From contig SYDY01000026.1 of the NCBI GenBank assembly GCA_005801425.1, positions 28,102 to 92,101 of the forward strand: 64,000 bases of DNA, given 5' to 3'. Each line of letters opens with the position of its first letter. Position 1 is the stretch's first letter. The notes beneath the pieces are model-generated. The model did not search any database. It was not told where the DNA came from and was given only the letters and a program-made list of their open reading frames with translations. The position numbers were made by a program, and so were the translations under genes. Positions 18,390-27,549 of this stretch are shown here, in pieces. The stretch comes from Bdellovibrionales bacterium. Its GTDB lineage: Bacteria > Myxococcota > XYA12-FULL-58-9 > SYDY01.

Positions 18390-18875
18390 TCAATACGTTG
18401 TTTTAACAACAAGATTGAGCTTGATCCATTCGGAACGATGGCGATCGTTGGTGATCTTGATCTGCACATCTTGTCTGTTTTTTTCCACGGGAACACCATG
18501 CGAAAATTCTGCACTGAAAGATCGCGATCCGCCCAACATACCACCGCTTGACCATGGTGTGATGTGCATTTCAAAATCGGCTTGCGGAGCGCCACGTCCA
18601 CCTAAACGCACGGCTTCGGGTTCATGGTTGCGCAATGATTTGAGATCGTTCACGAATACTTGGGGTCCGCGAGGTGCCGGCATCCCAGGACCTGTGATTT
18701 GTGGCATTTTGTTATTGTAAATGTACATCTCTTTTTTAGGTACACGTTTGTATTTGCTTGCATGCGTTCCATTGCCAATGCCACCACAGATATCGGGATG
18801 CGCGGCGACGGGACGCACGCGACTGCCGTTGCCACCACAGATATCCGGACCACTGATTCTTTGTGTTGCTGACAT
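18390..18875 (-). CDS. Hypothetical protein with duplicated PDICGG motif
   Basis: 161 residues. The ATG at 18875 is chosen because GGGGGGAAAT precedes it on this strand; an in-frame ATG at 18917 has none. The N-terminus carries SGPDICGGNGSR and HPDICGGIGNG, a short internal duplication about 17 residues apart. The rest is polar with a Gly/Pro-rich middle (GPGMPAPRGPQ) and an apparently beta-rich C-terminus (DVQIKITNDRHRSEWIKL). No signal peptide, membrane segment or known domain is seen. It is divergent from the next gene, across 223 bp of AT-rich promoter sequence. Function unknown. Confidence 0.6.
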   Translation of the reverse strand: MSATQRISGPDICGGNGSRVRPVAAHPDICGGIGNGTHASKYKRVPKKEMYIYNNKMPQITGPGMPAPRGPQVFVNDLKSLRNHEPEAVRLGGRGAPQADFEMHITPWSSGGMLGGSRSFSAEFSHGVPVEKNRQDVQIKITNDRHRSEWIKLNLVVKTTY

Positions 18876-19034
18876 ATTTCCCCCCTGAGATTGATTGTAT
18901 TTTCTATGTGAAAACACACCTCAATGTATCGGGATATATTTTGTCTTGTTGCAATAAACCGAATCAAACTGTCAGAAGCATTGAATCAGCGATCGTCGAT
19001 TCTCACATTGCATTGCTGACCTTTATTTAAAGTA

Positions 19035-19065
19035 TTGACAACGAAAGGACCCGTGTTGGTTAAGT
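19035..19065 (+). promoter_or_regulatory. Possible sigma70-like promoter for the gene at 19099
   Basis: TTGACA at 19035-19040 is a perfect -35 box in an AT-rich stretch. A weak -10 candidate (TTAAGT, 19060-19065) follows at 19 bp, longer than ideal. It is about 35 bp upstream of the start codon. Confidence 0.35.
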
Positions 19066-19098
19066 AAATCCCTCTTAATCTATTGGAGGCGCTTCAGT

Positions 19099-20214
19099 AT
19101 GGGATATCTTGTTGTACCCAATCATCCCAATATGTGCATGAATGCAACGTATTGTGCCTACCCATCCGGCGGAACACATTTGTGTGGTGATCCTCCGTGG
19201 GTGCCTTTTGACCCAACGAGTCCTTTTTGCGATCAATTTATTTTAACAACACGTCCGGAATTGCTTGTGACGCCCGAAGGTTTGCCCAATGAAACATTTT
19301 TGGGACAAGCGGAAGTGCGCGCAAAAAATCCCAATGCCAACCACGGCATTTTCGGTTTGCGTGATGTTGAAACGGTCATGAAGCAATACCAAAATTCATG
19401 GCGATGGATGTCTGATGCAGGCAAACTGATGCTGCTCGGGCGTTTGAATGACGCCAGTGCATATCGCGCAGATCGGGAACCACCGATCCCCGCAATCACA
19501 GGAATGAGTGTCACCAGGTTCCTTGGGCGTGTTGGAGAAATTCAAACAGCCAAGCCACTGGATGCTGCACAGGGTTTGGGAACATTGCCGCCTAAGCCCT
19601 TGCATACGCGCGGTGTGGGATGTCCTGTTGTTTTCGAAAGTCACGAACGATGGTCAGGCGCATTGCCGGCGTCCCTTCAGGATATCACACTCGGTTACAT
19701 GCGTTTGGGGCCTGGCGCAGCCGATACAGCGGCAGGGGCTGCTTTGCTCTTTTTAACAGACAGGGATCAGGGTGGGGATATCGGATCGGTATTTTTAGGT
19801 TTTGGTCATACCTACAGTGCCAGTGGAACCGATCAAACATTGGCTGGATTAAGCGCCGTCAATGAAACACTCGGTGCCATGGTTTTTCATGCTGGTGATT
19901 CACTGCGTGGGATCAATTATTCAAACACAAGTTGGCCTTCGGATCTGCGTAAAATACTCAATGGCGAAGGTTGTATCGCGACTATCACAGGAGAAGGGTG
20001 GAGCATTGAGGTTCGGCGTCATCCCGATTACAAGGCCCATCTTTCAGGAATGAACGATCTGTTGCGTTTTCCACACCCAGCCCATTTTAATTGGATGTGG
20101 CAAACGGGCTTTACTGCGGTGGCCGCTACCCTTGTTGCAGGCGGTGTGTGGCTCACACAACGTCTTTCAAAATGGTATAGCAGCGTTCCTACGACGAGAG
20201 ATTCACAAAATTAA
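19099..20214 (+). CDS. Hypothetical protein with C-terminal membrane anchor
   Basis: 371 residues. GGAGGC precedes the ATG by about 10 bp. There is no signal peptide. The N-terminus is Cys- and Pro-rich (PNHPNMCMNATYCAYPSGG). The single hydrophobic segment lies near the end (TGFTAVAATLVAGGVWLTQ), followed by about 20 residues, so the topology is tail-anchored. No catalytic motif or known family is recognised. The next gene also combines an orphan domain with one membrane helix. Both could be host-directed or surface proteins, but nothing in the sequence proves secretion. Confidence 0.65.
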   Translation: MGYLVVPNHPNMCMNATYCAYPSGGTHLCGDPPWVPFDPTSPFCDQFILTTRPELLVTPEGLPNETFLGQAEVRAKNPNANHGIFGLRDVETVMKQYQNSWRWMSDAGKLMLLGRLNDASAYRADREPPIPAITGMSVTRFLGRVGEIQTAKPLDAAQGLGTLPPKPLHTRGVGCPVVFESHERWSGALPASLQDITLGYMRLGPGAADTAAGAALLFLTDRDQGGDIGSVFLGFGHTYSASGTDQTLAGLSAVNETLGAMVFHAGDSLRGINYSNTSWPSDLRKILNGEGCIATITGEGWSIEVRRHPDYKAHLSGMNDLLRFPHPAHFNWMWQTGFTAVAATLVAGGVWLTQRLSKWYSSVPTTRDSQN

Positions 20215-20268
20215 TATTCATATAAAAAGTAATCAACAAAGCCTATAGGTTTGCCGATACTTCGCGCC

Positions 20269-21189
20269 ATGGGACGAACACCAAGCATCCAAAGAAACGC
20301 CACGACCACTTACGCACAAAATAAATATGCAAGAAAGCAAAGCGAAGCCGCATACCCCCAACGGGGCACATGGCAACATCGTGTGAAAAGCGATGCTTTA
20401 CGCCCCACAAGAGATACATGCCAATCATTTTATGGGAAAACCCCTGAAGCCTCATACTGCTCTGTGCTCACCCCCACCCCCCAAATCTTTAGAAAAAATT
20501 GCTCATATTTTGATTCTAATTTTTATGGGGTACCCTACGCTTCTTACGAGGGACCATGCCCACCCGCAAATACCGCCAACGTTAAATGCTGGGGTAGTGT
20601 AAGTACCTCCACGATGCGCGCCCGCTTGAATTGCCTACCACCCCCACCGGAAGACGAGAGAGATGAGAAGCGGCACGCCATGATCTTTGGTGCCTCTTTG
20701 GCAACGTTTCTCCTTATTGTGGGCGGCGTTATCGTGGTGCGCGCAAGAAGGTCCTGTCTAAGGGAACAGGCGCGAGAAGCTGCTCGAAGGGAAGCGGGGC
20801 GAGAGTTACCATGGGCTGACTTGCAAACATTTGCGCCTATCGCAGGCGATTCGCCCGCGCTGCTTCGCAATTTGTTAACGGACAACTGTCCTATCGCAAT
20901 GGATCGTAACGGCCTATGGTGTGCTGTGCGTACACCAGGCGTTGTTCATTTTATGATTTATGATCAGGTTGTGCGCATGCCTCGCGTAGACGGAGCTCAG
21001 ATACGTCATCCGCTGAGGCAAGATCAGTCATTCAATGTTCGCACCGATATGTACAAACTGGATACGGTGGCCATCGCTGCCATCGAAGCACATCTTGCTG
21101 TCCCACGTCCTGCAACAATACTTGCTGAAGCAGCACGCGATGTTTCAGTAATTATCCTAACTGACACGATTGGAGAATCGGCGGTTTAG
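20269..21189 (+). CDS. Hypothetical single-pass membrane protein
   Basis: About 306 residues from ATG 20269; a TTG at 20251 is an alternative start. The N-terminal 130 residues are polar and Cys-rich. A single helix (MIFGASLATFLLIVGGVIVV) is followed by a basic stretch (RARRSCLREQAREAARREAG) and a C-terminal domain of about 130 residues (LWCAVRTPGVVHFMIYDQVV). No family is recognised. It follows the tail-anchored gene by 54 bp on the same strand. Basic residues after the helix suggest the C-terminus stays in the cytoplasm if inserted in the bacterial inner membrane. Confidence 0.6.
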   Translation: MGRTPSIQRNATTTYAQNKYARKQSEAAYPQRGTWQHRVKSDALRPTRDTCQSFYGKTPEASYCSVLTPTPQIFRKNCSYFDSNFYGVPYASYEGPCPPANTANVKCWGSVSTSTMRARLNCLPPPPEDERDEKRHAMIFGASLATFLLIVGGVIVVRARRSCLREQAREAARREAGRELPWADLQTFAPIAGDSPALLRNLLTDNCPIAMDRNGLWCAVRTPGVVHFMIYDQVVRMPRVDGAQIRHPLRQDQSFNVRTDMYKLDTVAIAAIEAHLAVPRPATILAEAARDVSVIILTDTIGESAV

Positions 21190-21216
21190 GTTTCAAAATA
21201 AAATGTTCGTTTTGAT

Positions 21217-21281
21217 GTAGGGGCGGACCCCTGTGTCCGCCCTTGTTCGTGATGAGGGCAGACACGGGGGTCTGCCCCTAC
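21217..21281. repeat. GTAGGGGC palindrome pair, variant with GACCCCTGTGTC arms
   Basis: Ends GTAGGGGCGGACCCCTGTGT and GGGGGTCTGCCCCTAC. The outer 8 bp match the family but the stems differ from the GTTCGTGAAC type. It lies between convergent genes. Confidence 0.7.
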
Positions 21282-21308
21282 ATGAAAGGCTCAATCGAAG
21301 CGCAATCC

Positions 21309-22724
21309 TTAGATCAATCGCTTGATCCAACGCGTTTTGGCATCGCTGTACGGTGGATAGCGCAGCGGGGGTTCCATGCCAAAGGGCTTTCGCATCACGC
21401 TCTTCATGTGGCTGAACGTATCGAAGCTTGTCTTGCCATGATAAGCACCCATGCCGCTTTCGCCGACGCCGCCAAAGGGCAGATTGTGTCCGACTGCGTG
21501 GCTTAAGCATTCATTGATGCATACGCCACCGGAGCTTGTTCGTCGCACAATGTCATCGGCGAGTGCAGCATTGCCGGTGAAAATGTACAATGCGAGTGGC
21601 TTGGGACGCGCACGCACAAACTGAATCGCTTCTTCGGCATTGTCGATGGCAATCACAGGCAAAATTGGACCAAAAATTTCTTCTTGCATCACGGGCGCAT
21701 CGGGCGACACATCGGCAAGGACAGTTGGTGCAATAAATCGATCTTCACCGGATGTTTCACCACCTATGACCACGCGACCGTCGCGGAGTAATTTGCATAA
21801 CCGTTGATGATGACGAAGATTCACGATGCGTGCGAAATCGGGACTTGTACGCGGTGTGCTGCCGTAAAACTGGGTGATGTATTTTTTAATGGCTTGCAAG
21901 AGGGGCTCTTGCAAACTTTTTTCAACCAACACGTAATCGGGTGCGATGCACGTCTGCCCTGCATTGAAAAATTTACCCCAAACAATGCGGCGTGCCGTGA
22001 CATCGATGTCGGGTTGATCGAGTACGATACATGGGCTTTTACCCCCCAATTCAAGCGTCACGGGCGTTAGATGTTTGGCTGCCGCAGTCATCACAATACG
22101 ACCGACGGCTGTGCTTCCTGTGTAAAATATCGTGTCGAATCGTTCAGCAAGGAGGGCAGTGGATGTTTCGATGCCGCCGTTGATGACGCGAATGGCATCG
22201 GGATCAAGATAGGCTTCACACAATTCGGCCATGAGGTCGGCGGTATGGGGTGCAAGTTCCGATGGTTTGATAATCGCACAATTGCCGGCCGCAATGGCGC
22301 CGACCAAGGCACTGAAAGCCAACTGCACGGGATAATTCCACGGTGCGATAATCAACGCCACACCAAGAGGTTCAGGTTGGATGTATGAACGTGCGGGTTG
22401 AAATGCCACGGGCACCAAAACGTTTCGTGCTTTGGTCCATGTTTTGAGATGCTTGAGCGCATATTGTGCTTCGCTCACCACCGCATGAATTTCACCTGCC
22501 CAGGCTTCGAGATAGGGTTTTCCCAAATCATCGGCAAGTGCCTTAACGAGGCGATCTTCTGCTTCGTGCATCATGCGTATTAACGCGTTCAGTTGTTTGC
22601 GACGCCACGCGAGTGATTTTGTGATCTCTGCATCAAAGGTTTTACGCAGTGTGAGAAGGGCAGGCCCTATCTCTTGTTCGATGGTGGGCAATTCGTTCGT
22701 GACAGGTGTTGCAAGCATGGCCAT
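21309..22724 (-). CDS. NAD(P)-dependent aldehyde dehydrogenase, ALDH3 type
   Basis: 471 residues, the length of class 3 and fatty-aldehyde dehydrogenases. Motifs are IIAPWNYPVQLAFSALVGAI (cofactor), FYTGSTAVGRIV, VTLELGGKSP with the catalytic Glu, and NAGQTCIAPDY with the catalytic Cys. The C-terminal NLPFGGVGESGMGAYHGK segment is typical. It oxidises medium- or long-chain or aromatic aldehydes to acids; the true substrate is unknown. An AAGGAT Shine-Dalgarno overlaps the end of the upstream RNase H gene, so the two are probably co-transcribed. Confidence 0.92.
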   Translation of the reverse strand: MAMLATPVTNELPTIEQEIGPALLTLRKTFDAEITKSLAWRRKQLNALIRMMHEAEDRLVKALADDLGKPYLEAWAGEIHAVVSEAQYALKHLKTWTKARNVLVPVAFQPARSYIQPEPLGVALIIAPWNYPVQLAFSALVGAIAAGNCAIIKPSELAPHTADLMAELCEAYLDPDAIRVINGGIETSTALLAERFDTIFYTGSTAVGRIVMTAAAKHLTPVTLELGGKSPCIVLDQPDIDVTARRIVWGKFFNAGQTCIAPDYVLVEKSLQEPLLQAIKKYITQFYGSTPRTSPDFARIVNLRHHQRLCKLLRDGRVVIGGETSGEDRFIAPTVLADVSPDAPVMQEEIFGPILPVIAIDNAEEAIQFVRARPKPLALYIFTGNAALADDIVRRTSSGGVCINECLSHAVGHNLPFGGVGESGMGAYHGKTSFDTFSHMKSVMRKPFGMEPPLRYPPYSDAKTRWIKRLI

Positions 22725-22733
22725 AACAATCCT

Positions 22734-23219
22734 TTACAAGGGAAGAAGGTTCTGTCCAGGACCGCGCAGTCTCCAGGCAAAGCCCATCTTCGTTTTGGCG
22801 GCAGCGGTGGCCAGTTTATCTGCATATTCGTTCTCTGCAACCCCTGAATGGCCCGGTACATAACGTAAACTCCAATTGGGGACCGATGCGAGGGCATTTT
22901 GCACGTGTCGGATTAAATCGATGTTGGCTTTGGCACGCCATCCTTTGCTGAGGACACCAATCGCATAGGTACTATCGGTATGGATCACACAGCCTTGTCC
23001 TGGGTACACGGCAGCAACGCGCTCGGCAGCACGCATAATACCGGAAAGCTCTGCAATGTTGTTGGTTCCCTCGCCAAGATATTCCGCGTATTCCCAAGCC
23101 TCGCCATCCAGCTTAATAACAACCCCAAGGCCTGCGGGGCCGGGATTGTATCGACAGGCACCATCGGTATACGCGATCACTGGGATTTGCATTGGGTTCA
23201 TAGTATCGTAGAGCGGCAT
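22734..23219 (-). CDS. rnhA: Ribonuclease HI
   Basis: About 161 residues. It cleaves the RNA strand of RNA-DNA hybrids. All active-site acids are visible: Asp in IAYTDGACRYNPGP, Glu in NNIAELSGI, Asp in VIHTDSTYAIG, and Asp in HSGVAENEYADKLA. The start is uncertain among ATGs at 23219, 23201 and 23192, as none has a clear Shine-Dalgarno. The frame extends further upstream but then overlaps the divergent exporter gene. It lies directly upstream of the aldehyde dehydrogenase with a 9-bp gap. Confidence 0.88.
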   Translation of the reverse strand: MPLYDTMNPMQIPVIAYTDGACRYNPGPAGLGVVIKLDGEAWEYAEYLGEGTNNIAELSGIMRAAERVAAVYPGQGCVIHTDSTYAIGVLSKGWRAKANIDLIRHVQNALASVPNWSLRYVPGHSGVAENEYADKLATAAAKTKMGFAWRLRGPGQNLLPL

Positions 23220-23269
23220 CTCTTGGCCATTGTGTGCCAATAAATGACCAAAAATTGGGTAAAAGACAT

Positions 23270-25579
23270 ATGCATTTAAACAACGAATCAAAGTTTTCAC
23301 GGCTGGGACGCATACTTTTGAAGCATCCTGCGTGGGTTTGGGTGGGTGTTATCGCCATATCGTTGGCCTGTGCGCATCAAATTCATCACAAATTGGTGTT
23401 GGATTCGAGTCCCGAAGCGTTTGTTCCTGAAAACTCCCCGGCACAGAAAGCTTTAGAGAAATCACGTGCCATTTTTGGCAACGACGACATTATTTTGGTG
23501 ATGGCCAAAGGCGATGTCTTTTCGCTTCCGTTTTTGGATGCTTTGAAACAGCTTCAAAACAAATTTTCAGATCTCAAACGAAAAGATATTGGTGTTGTCG
23601 CCGTAGGCCACAACGAGAAAGTTTTTGAAGAGATCACATCGCTGGTGAATGTGCTGGGGCCTTCTGAAGAGCCTATGCAAGCCTTCAAAGTGCGCGTGCT
23701 TGCCAACAGCATGTTGGTGGACAATGTGGTGAGCGCCGATGGACATTTTGCTGCCATGGCATTGCGTATTCCATCTCTATCGCCTACGGACGGTCAGCTT
23801 CTTGCTGATGCCGTCAGCGATATTGCGAAAAAGACAACTCGCGACGATTTTTCTCTGACGGTTGCAGGCATGCCTATTCTGAATGCCAATCTGAATACGA
23901 TGATCAATATTGATCTGCGTAAAATGCTGTCGCTTGCCGGTCTTTTGATGGTTGGATTTTTGGTCGCCATGCTGCGTGAGATCCGATCGGTGATGGGCTC
24001 TTTTATCGTCGTTGGTTTATCTGCACTGTGGACATTCGGTTTTATGGCGTTTGCAGGATATCCCGTCACGTTGATGTCCAACATGCTGCCTGCATTTCTT
24101 ACATGTGTGAGTATCGGCAATTCGGTGCATTTGGTGAGTATCTTTCAGGATCGACGTCGCAAGGGCGCGAGTGATCAGGATGCCATCTGCATGGCGCTTG
24201 GCAGTGCGGGCGAGCCGATTGTGTACACAAGTTTGACCACCATGGTGGGCCTGCTGTCTTTGCGAACGTCGAGCATGGAAGCGATTTCACAAATGGGAAC
24301 CGCAGGCGCGGTGGGTGCAGGTATTTCGGCTTTGCTTGCATTTCTCGTGTTGCCGATTGCATTGCGCAATGTTCACATCAATACCACCCCAGAAGATCAC
24401 AGAGGTAGGGTTGACCGCAGTTTGATGGCGGCACTTGATCTCAGCTTCACGAAGCGAGGCCGTGCAGGTGTTCTCATCGGTGCGCTGATTATCGCCATTG
24501 TCTCGGTGATAGGGATGCGTCGTTTGGAATTGTATCACGACCCACTCAGTTGGATGCCCAAGGGCAATCCATTGCGTGAAGCGTTTATGGAAATCGACAC
24601 GCATATGGGGGGTGTGGCCCAAATGACGATGCTAGTAGAAACCAAAACAGATCAAGGATTGAACGACCCCGAATTGCTCAAAGCGCTGTCTGCGATGAGT
24701 GCAGAGATTGCGGCATATGTGTATCCCAAAGATGGACAATCGCTTGTAACCCATCAAGGGGGATTTCTTGCACTCGTCGAATCGACCTATCATACGATGA
24801 TGCCTGGCGCAGATGTGAATGTGTTGTTCGACAATCCACAAATGCTTACGCCTGTTCTTGGTGGTTTAAAAGCCTCGAACGATCCGATGCTTCGCCGTTA
24901 TATCACAGAGGATTTTAAAACAGCGCAATTGCAGTTCCGTATTCGTTGGCGTGATGCAAGTGCCTACGAGGCATTCTCCAAACATACCCAAGCGGCCATC
25001 GATAAACATATTGGGTCGCGCGCTACCATCTCACCGACAGGTGTGGTGTATACACTTGCCAGCAGTATTGCGGTGTTGATCGGAAATTTGGTGTCATCGT
25101 TTGGCATAGCACTTGTGATGATTACAGCGCTGCTCATGATGGCTCTTCGCAGTGTACGTTGGGGGCTTGTTGCGATGATCCCCAATCTTTTACCCATTAT
25201 GATGGTGCTCGGCATGATGGGTTTTTTGGGTATTCCTATTGATATGATGAATTTGCTCATCGCATCGATTGCCATCGGTATTGCCGTGGATGACACCATC
25301 CATTTTGTGCATCATGTGCGTGTGGGCATAGCCGCCGGCAATACACTCGAACATGCCTTGCATCAGTCCATGCATGATTCAGGGCGCGCCATTGTAGCAG
25401 CCAGTGTGGTGCTTATCGCAGGGTTTGGCATTTACACGGCTTCCTCCATGACCAATCTTCAACGGTTTGGACTGTTGGTCGCGTGCACTATCTTTTTTGC
25501 GCTGATCGCCGATCTTGTTTTGTCACCGGCTGTTCTGCGCTTTTTCTTTTTGGATAAAAAGGTGCCAGTGAAAAAGTAA
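23270..25579 (+). CDS. MMPL/RND-superfamily exporter (COG1033 type)
   Basis: About 769 residues from ATG 23270; an in-frame ATG at 23234 would overlap the divergent gene. There is one N-terminal helix, then a periplasmic loop, a block of five helices (MLSLAGLLMVGFLVAML onward), then a repeat of this plan in the second half. The acidic motif IAIGIAVDDTIHFVHHV in the last block is typical of RND transmembrane helix 4 and proton use. Such proteins export lipids, hopanoids or other hydrophobic compounds. The absence of an adaptor or outer-membrane factor argues against an AcrB-like drug pump. Confidence 0.88.
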   Translation: MHLNNESKFSRLGRILLKHPAWVWVGVIAISLACAHQIHHKLVLDSSPEAFVPENSPAQKALEKSRAIFGNDDIILVMAKGDVFSLPFLDALKQLQNKFSDLKRKDIGVVAVGHNEKVFEEITSLVNVLGPSEEPMQAFKVRVLANSMLVDNVVSADGHFAAMALRIPSLSPTDGQLLADAVSDIAKKTTRDDFSLTVAGMPILNANLNTMINIDLRKMLSLAGLLMVGFLVAMLREIRSVMGSFIVVGLSALWTFGFMAFAGYPVTLMSNMLPAFLTCVSIGNSVHLVSIFQDRRRKGASDQDAICMALGSAGEPIVYTSLTTMVGLLSLRTSSMEAISQMGTAGAVGAGISALLAFLVLPIALRNVHINTTPEDHRGRVDRSLMAALDLSFTKRGRAGVLIGALIIAIVSVIGMRRLELYHDPLSWMPKGNPLREAFMEIDTHMGGVAQMTMLVETKTDQGLNDPELLKALSAMSAEIAAYVYPKDGQSLVTHQGGFLALVESTYHTMMPGADVNVLFDNPQMLTPVLGGLKASNDPMLRRYITEDFKTAQLQFRIRWRDASAYEAFSKHTQAAIDKHIGSRATISPTGVVYTLASSIAVLIGNLVSSFGIALVMITALLMMALRSVRWGLVAMIPNLLPIMMVLGMMGFLGIPIDMMNLLIASIAIGIAVDDTIHFVHHVRVGIAAGNTLEHALHQSMHDSGRAIVAASVVLIAGFGIYTASSMTNLQRFGLLVACTIFFALIADLVLSPAVLRFFFLDKKVPVKK

Positions 25580-25637
25580 TCGACAAGCGCATTTATATAT
25601 TTCCATGCTACAATTGATTGAACTGTGGGGGTGTAAG

Positions 25638-27275
25638 ATGCAATCATCCATACGTTCAGGGCTCTTTCTTTTTCTTTTGTGTGCATGTGGTGATGTGGGT
25701 GTTCATCGCGATCGGCAGGAGGAGTTTGAACAGGCCTCCTCCGAATCACTTGCATCCGCGGTGGTCATCGACGATTTTTCGACCCCATTTTCAGTCTTGC
25801 ATCCAGTGCTTCCTGGAAATGTCGGGGTGCATTACGACACATCTCCTCCTCTTCAATTGTCGGTGTTTGATCTCGCACCTGCAGGAAGCATCGGTACACG
25901 CTATGCCGCGGTGGATGTTGCTCGTGGCGCACAAGATTCGCAGATAAGTGTTGTTACACATCTGGCATTTAGCAATGGACCCGATCCTACGGGTTCTGGC
26001 TTTGTGGTTGAGTATCGAAAATTCGGTGCAATTGCTGGCGCACCTACAGGATTTGTACGTTTTGATGTCGTGGGGAGCGATATCTATTGGAGACGCGCCG
26101 AGGATGGAATTCCTGTGCGTATTGCTCTTAATGGGGTGACCCGTTCGGTTTCTGTTGCACCTACGGGCACTTATAGTATCCCACTGAGCAGTTTTACGGG
26201 GGTTGATTTGTCACGTATCACGGCCATAGGCTTTTCTTCGACAGCTCAATTTTCTGGTGTGGATATCGCATTCGACAATCTGACCATCGATGGCGCGTTC
26301 TCCACGTGTTTGATGTCGCAGAGCCGTATTGTCGTGGATGATTTTTCTTCTGCATTTTCTGTAGCTCATCCCCAATACCCAGGCGTTCTTGGTGTCGATC
26401 GCCAAAATCCAGATCTGACAGAGCCGCTTCCCATCGCATCCTATGATGTGAATCCCGCCGCTGTGCTGGGCAATCGTCACGCATCGATTGAGGTGGACAA
26501 TACTTTGAATGACTCAAGATTTCAGAGTGTTAAGGAGCTTTACTTTGAAAATGGTGCGGGTCTTGGGGCTTCACGTTTTGTCCTTACGTACGATGGCTTT
26601 CCACCCAAGGCATTTCCAAAAAATGGGGTATTCCATTTTAATTTGGTCGATAGTGATCTTGATAATCGAGGATTGGGATTTTCATTGCCAGCCGATATTA
26701 CATTGAACGGTGTGACTCGAACAATTCAAATTTCTAAACCAGGTGTTTATGAGATCCCGTTGAGTCGTTTTGTTGGTGTTAATTTAAAACGCGTGAGGTC
26801 GATCGCTTTTACGTTTGCGCAGCCCCAAAATGCACCCGGTGTTGACGTCGTTTTTGATAATTTTCGAATTCTTGCAACGAAGGTAGGGACGTGTGGACCG
26901 CCACCTCCGGCCCCTTTGACCGTGAGCTTGCTGTCTGATGCAATGTCCGTTGTTGAAGGCAATGATGATGATGTGGTTCGTGCTGTTATTACGGTTGTTT
27001 TAAATCGTCCAAGCGATAGTGAAGTGACTGTCGATTACGTAACAGAAGGCGACACAGCCTTGCCATCCTTGGATTATATTTCACCAGCAAGCCAAACCAT
27101 TTCGGGAACACTTGTTTTTGCTCCCGGAGAAACCGTGAAAACCTATACGGTCAATATTGTTTCTGACACCGACCCCGAAGACGATGAAACATTTTTTGTT
27201 TTGTTATCCAATCCCGTGAATGCAGAGCTTGGCATTGCATCGGAAGTTGTGACGATCGTGAATGATGATCTTTAG
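25638..27275 (+). CDS. Calx-beta lipoprotein, tandem paralogue A
   Basis: About 545 residues. GTGGGGGTG precedes ATG 25638. Lipobox LFLLCACGD. Two copies of an unrecognised beta-rich module of about 200 residues follow. Each opens with a DDFS..FS..HP..PG pattern (VVIDDFSTPFSVLHPVLPG, and IVVDDFSSAFSVAHPQYPG) and ends in a DIAFDNLTIDG or DVVFDNFRI motif. The last 110 residues are a Calx-beta module (SVVEGNDDDVVRAVITV ... DDETFFVLLSNP ... VTIVNDDL), a Ca2+-binding fold. It is first of three tandem paralogues. A surface or adhesive role is inferred. Confidence 0.82.
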   Translation: MQSSIRSGLFLFLLCACGDVGVHRDRQEEFEQASSESLASAVVIDDFSTPFSVLHPVLPGNVGVHYDTSPPLQLSVFDLAPAGSIGTRYAAVDVARGAQDSQISVVTHLAFSNGPDPTGSGFVVEYRKFGAIAGAPTGFVRFDVVGSDIYWRRAEDGIPVRIALNGVTRSVSVAPTGTYSIPLSSFTGVDLSRITAIGFSSTAQFSGVDIAFDNLTIDGAFSTCLMSQSRIVVDDFSSAFSVAHPQYPGVLGVDRQNPDLTEPLPIASYDVNPAAVLGNRHASIEVDNTLNDSRFQSVKELYFENGAGLGASRFVLTYDGFPPKAFPKNGVFHFNLVDSDLDNRGLGFSLPADITLNGVTRTIQISKPGVYEIPLSRFVGVNLKRVRSIAFTFAQPQNAPGVDVVFDNFRILATKVGTCGPPPPAPLTVSLLSDAMSVVEGNDDDVVRAVITVVLNRPSDSEVTVDYVTEGDTALPSLDYISPASQTISGTLVFAPGETVKTYTVNIVSDTDPEDDETFFVLLSNPVNAELGIASEVVTIVNDDL

Positions 27276-27287
27276 GTTTTCTATATT

Positions 27288-27493
27288 CGTCATCCCCGCC
27301 TTCCTAAGAAACTTGAATTAAGCAGGTGTTCTCTTGTAGGGGCGGTTCGTGAACCGCCCTGCGGCGCTTGTAATATGCAAACAAGGCGGTTCGCGAACCG
27401 CCCCTACATAAAAAATAAGTAGAATCGTAGCGCCACAAGTTTCTCAACTGCCGGGTAGCCCCAAAGGGCTGTCTGGAGTTCGCGGGGATGACG
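27288..27493. repeat. Composite nested palindromes between paralogues A and B
   Basis: Outer ends CGTCATCCCCGC and GCGGGGATGACG are inverted copies. Inside lies a GTAGGGGC head-to-head pair (27336-27407), then TTTCTCAACTGCCGGGTAGC, which also occurs at 48920. The 274-bp gap between the two paralogue genes is almost entirely this composite. Confidence 0.75.
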
Positions 27494-27549
27494 TCTTGAG
27501 ATAAGCAGAAAGACAGGCGCCCGTAGCAATGGCATGATACCTTTTATCT

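Noticed and set aside
27288-27493. Small protein gene in the gap between paralogues A and B
   Set aside because: Almost the entire gap is made of nested palindromes; short ORFs there arise from the repeats.
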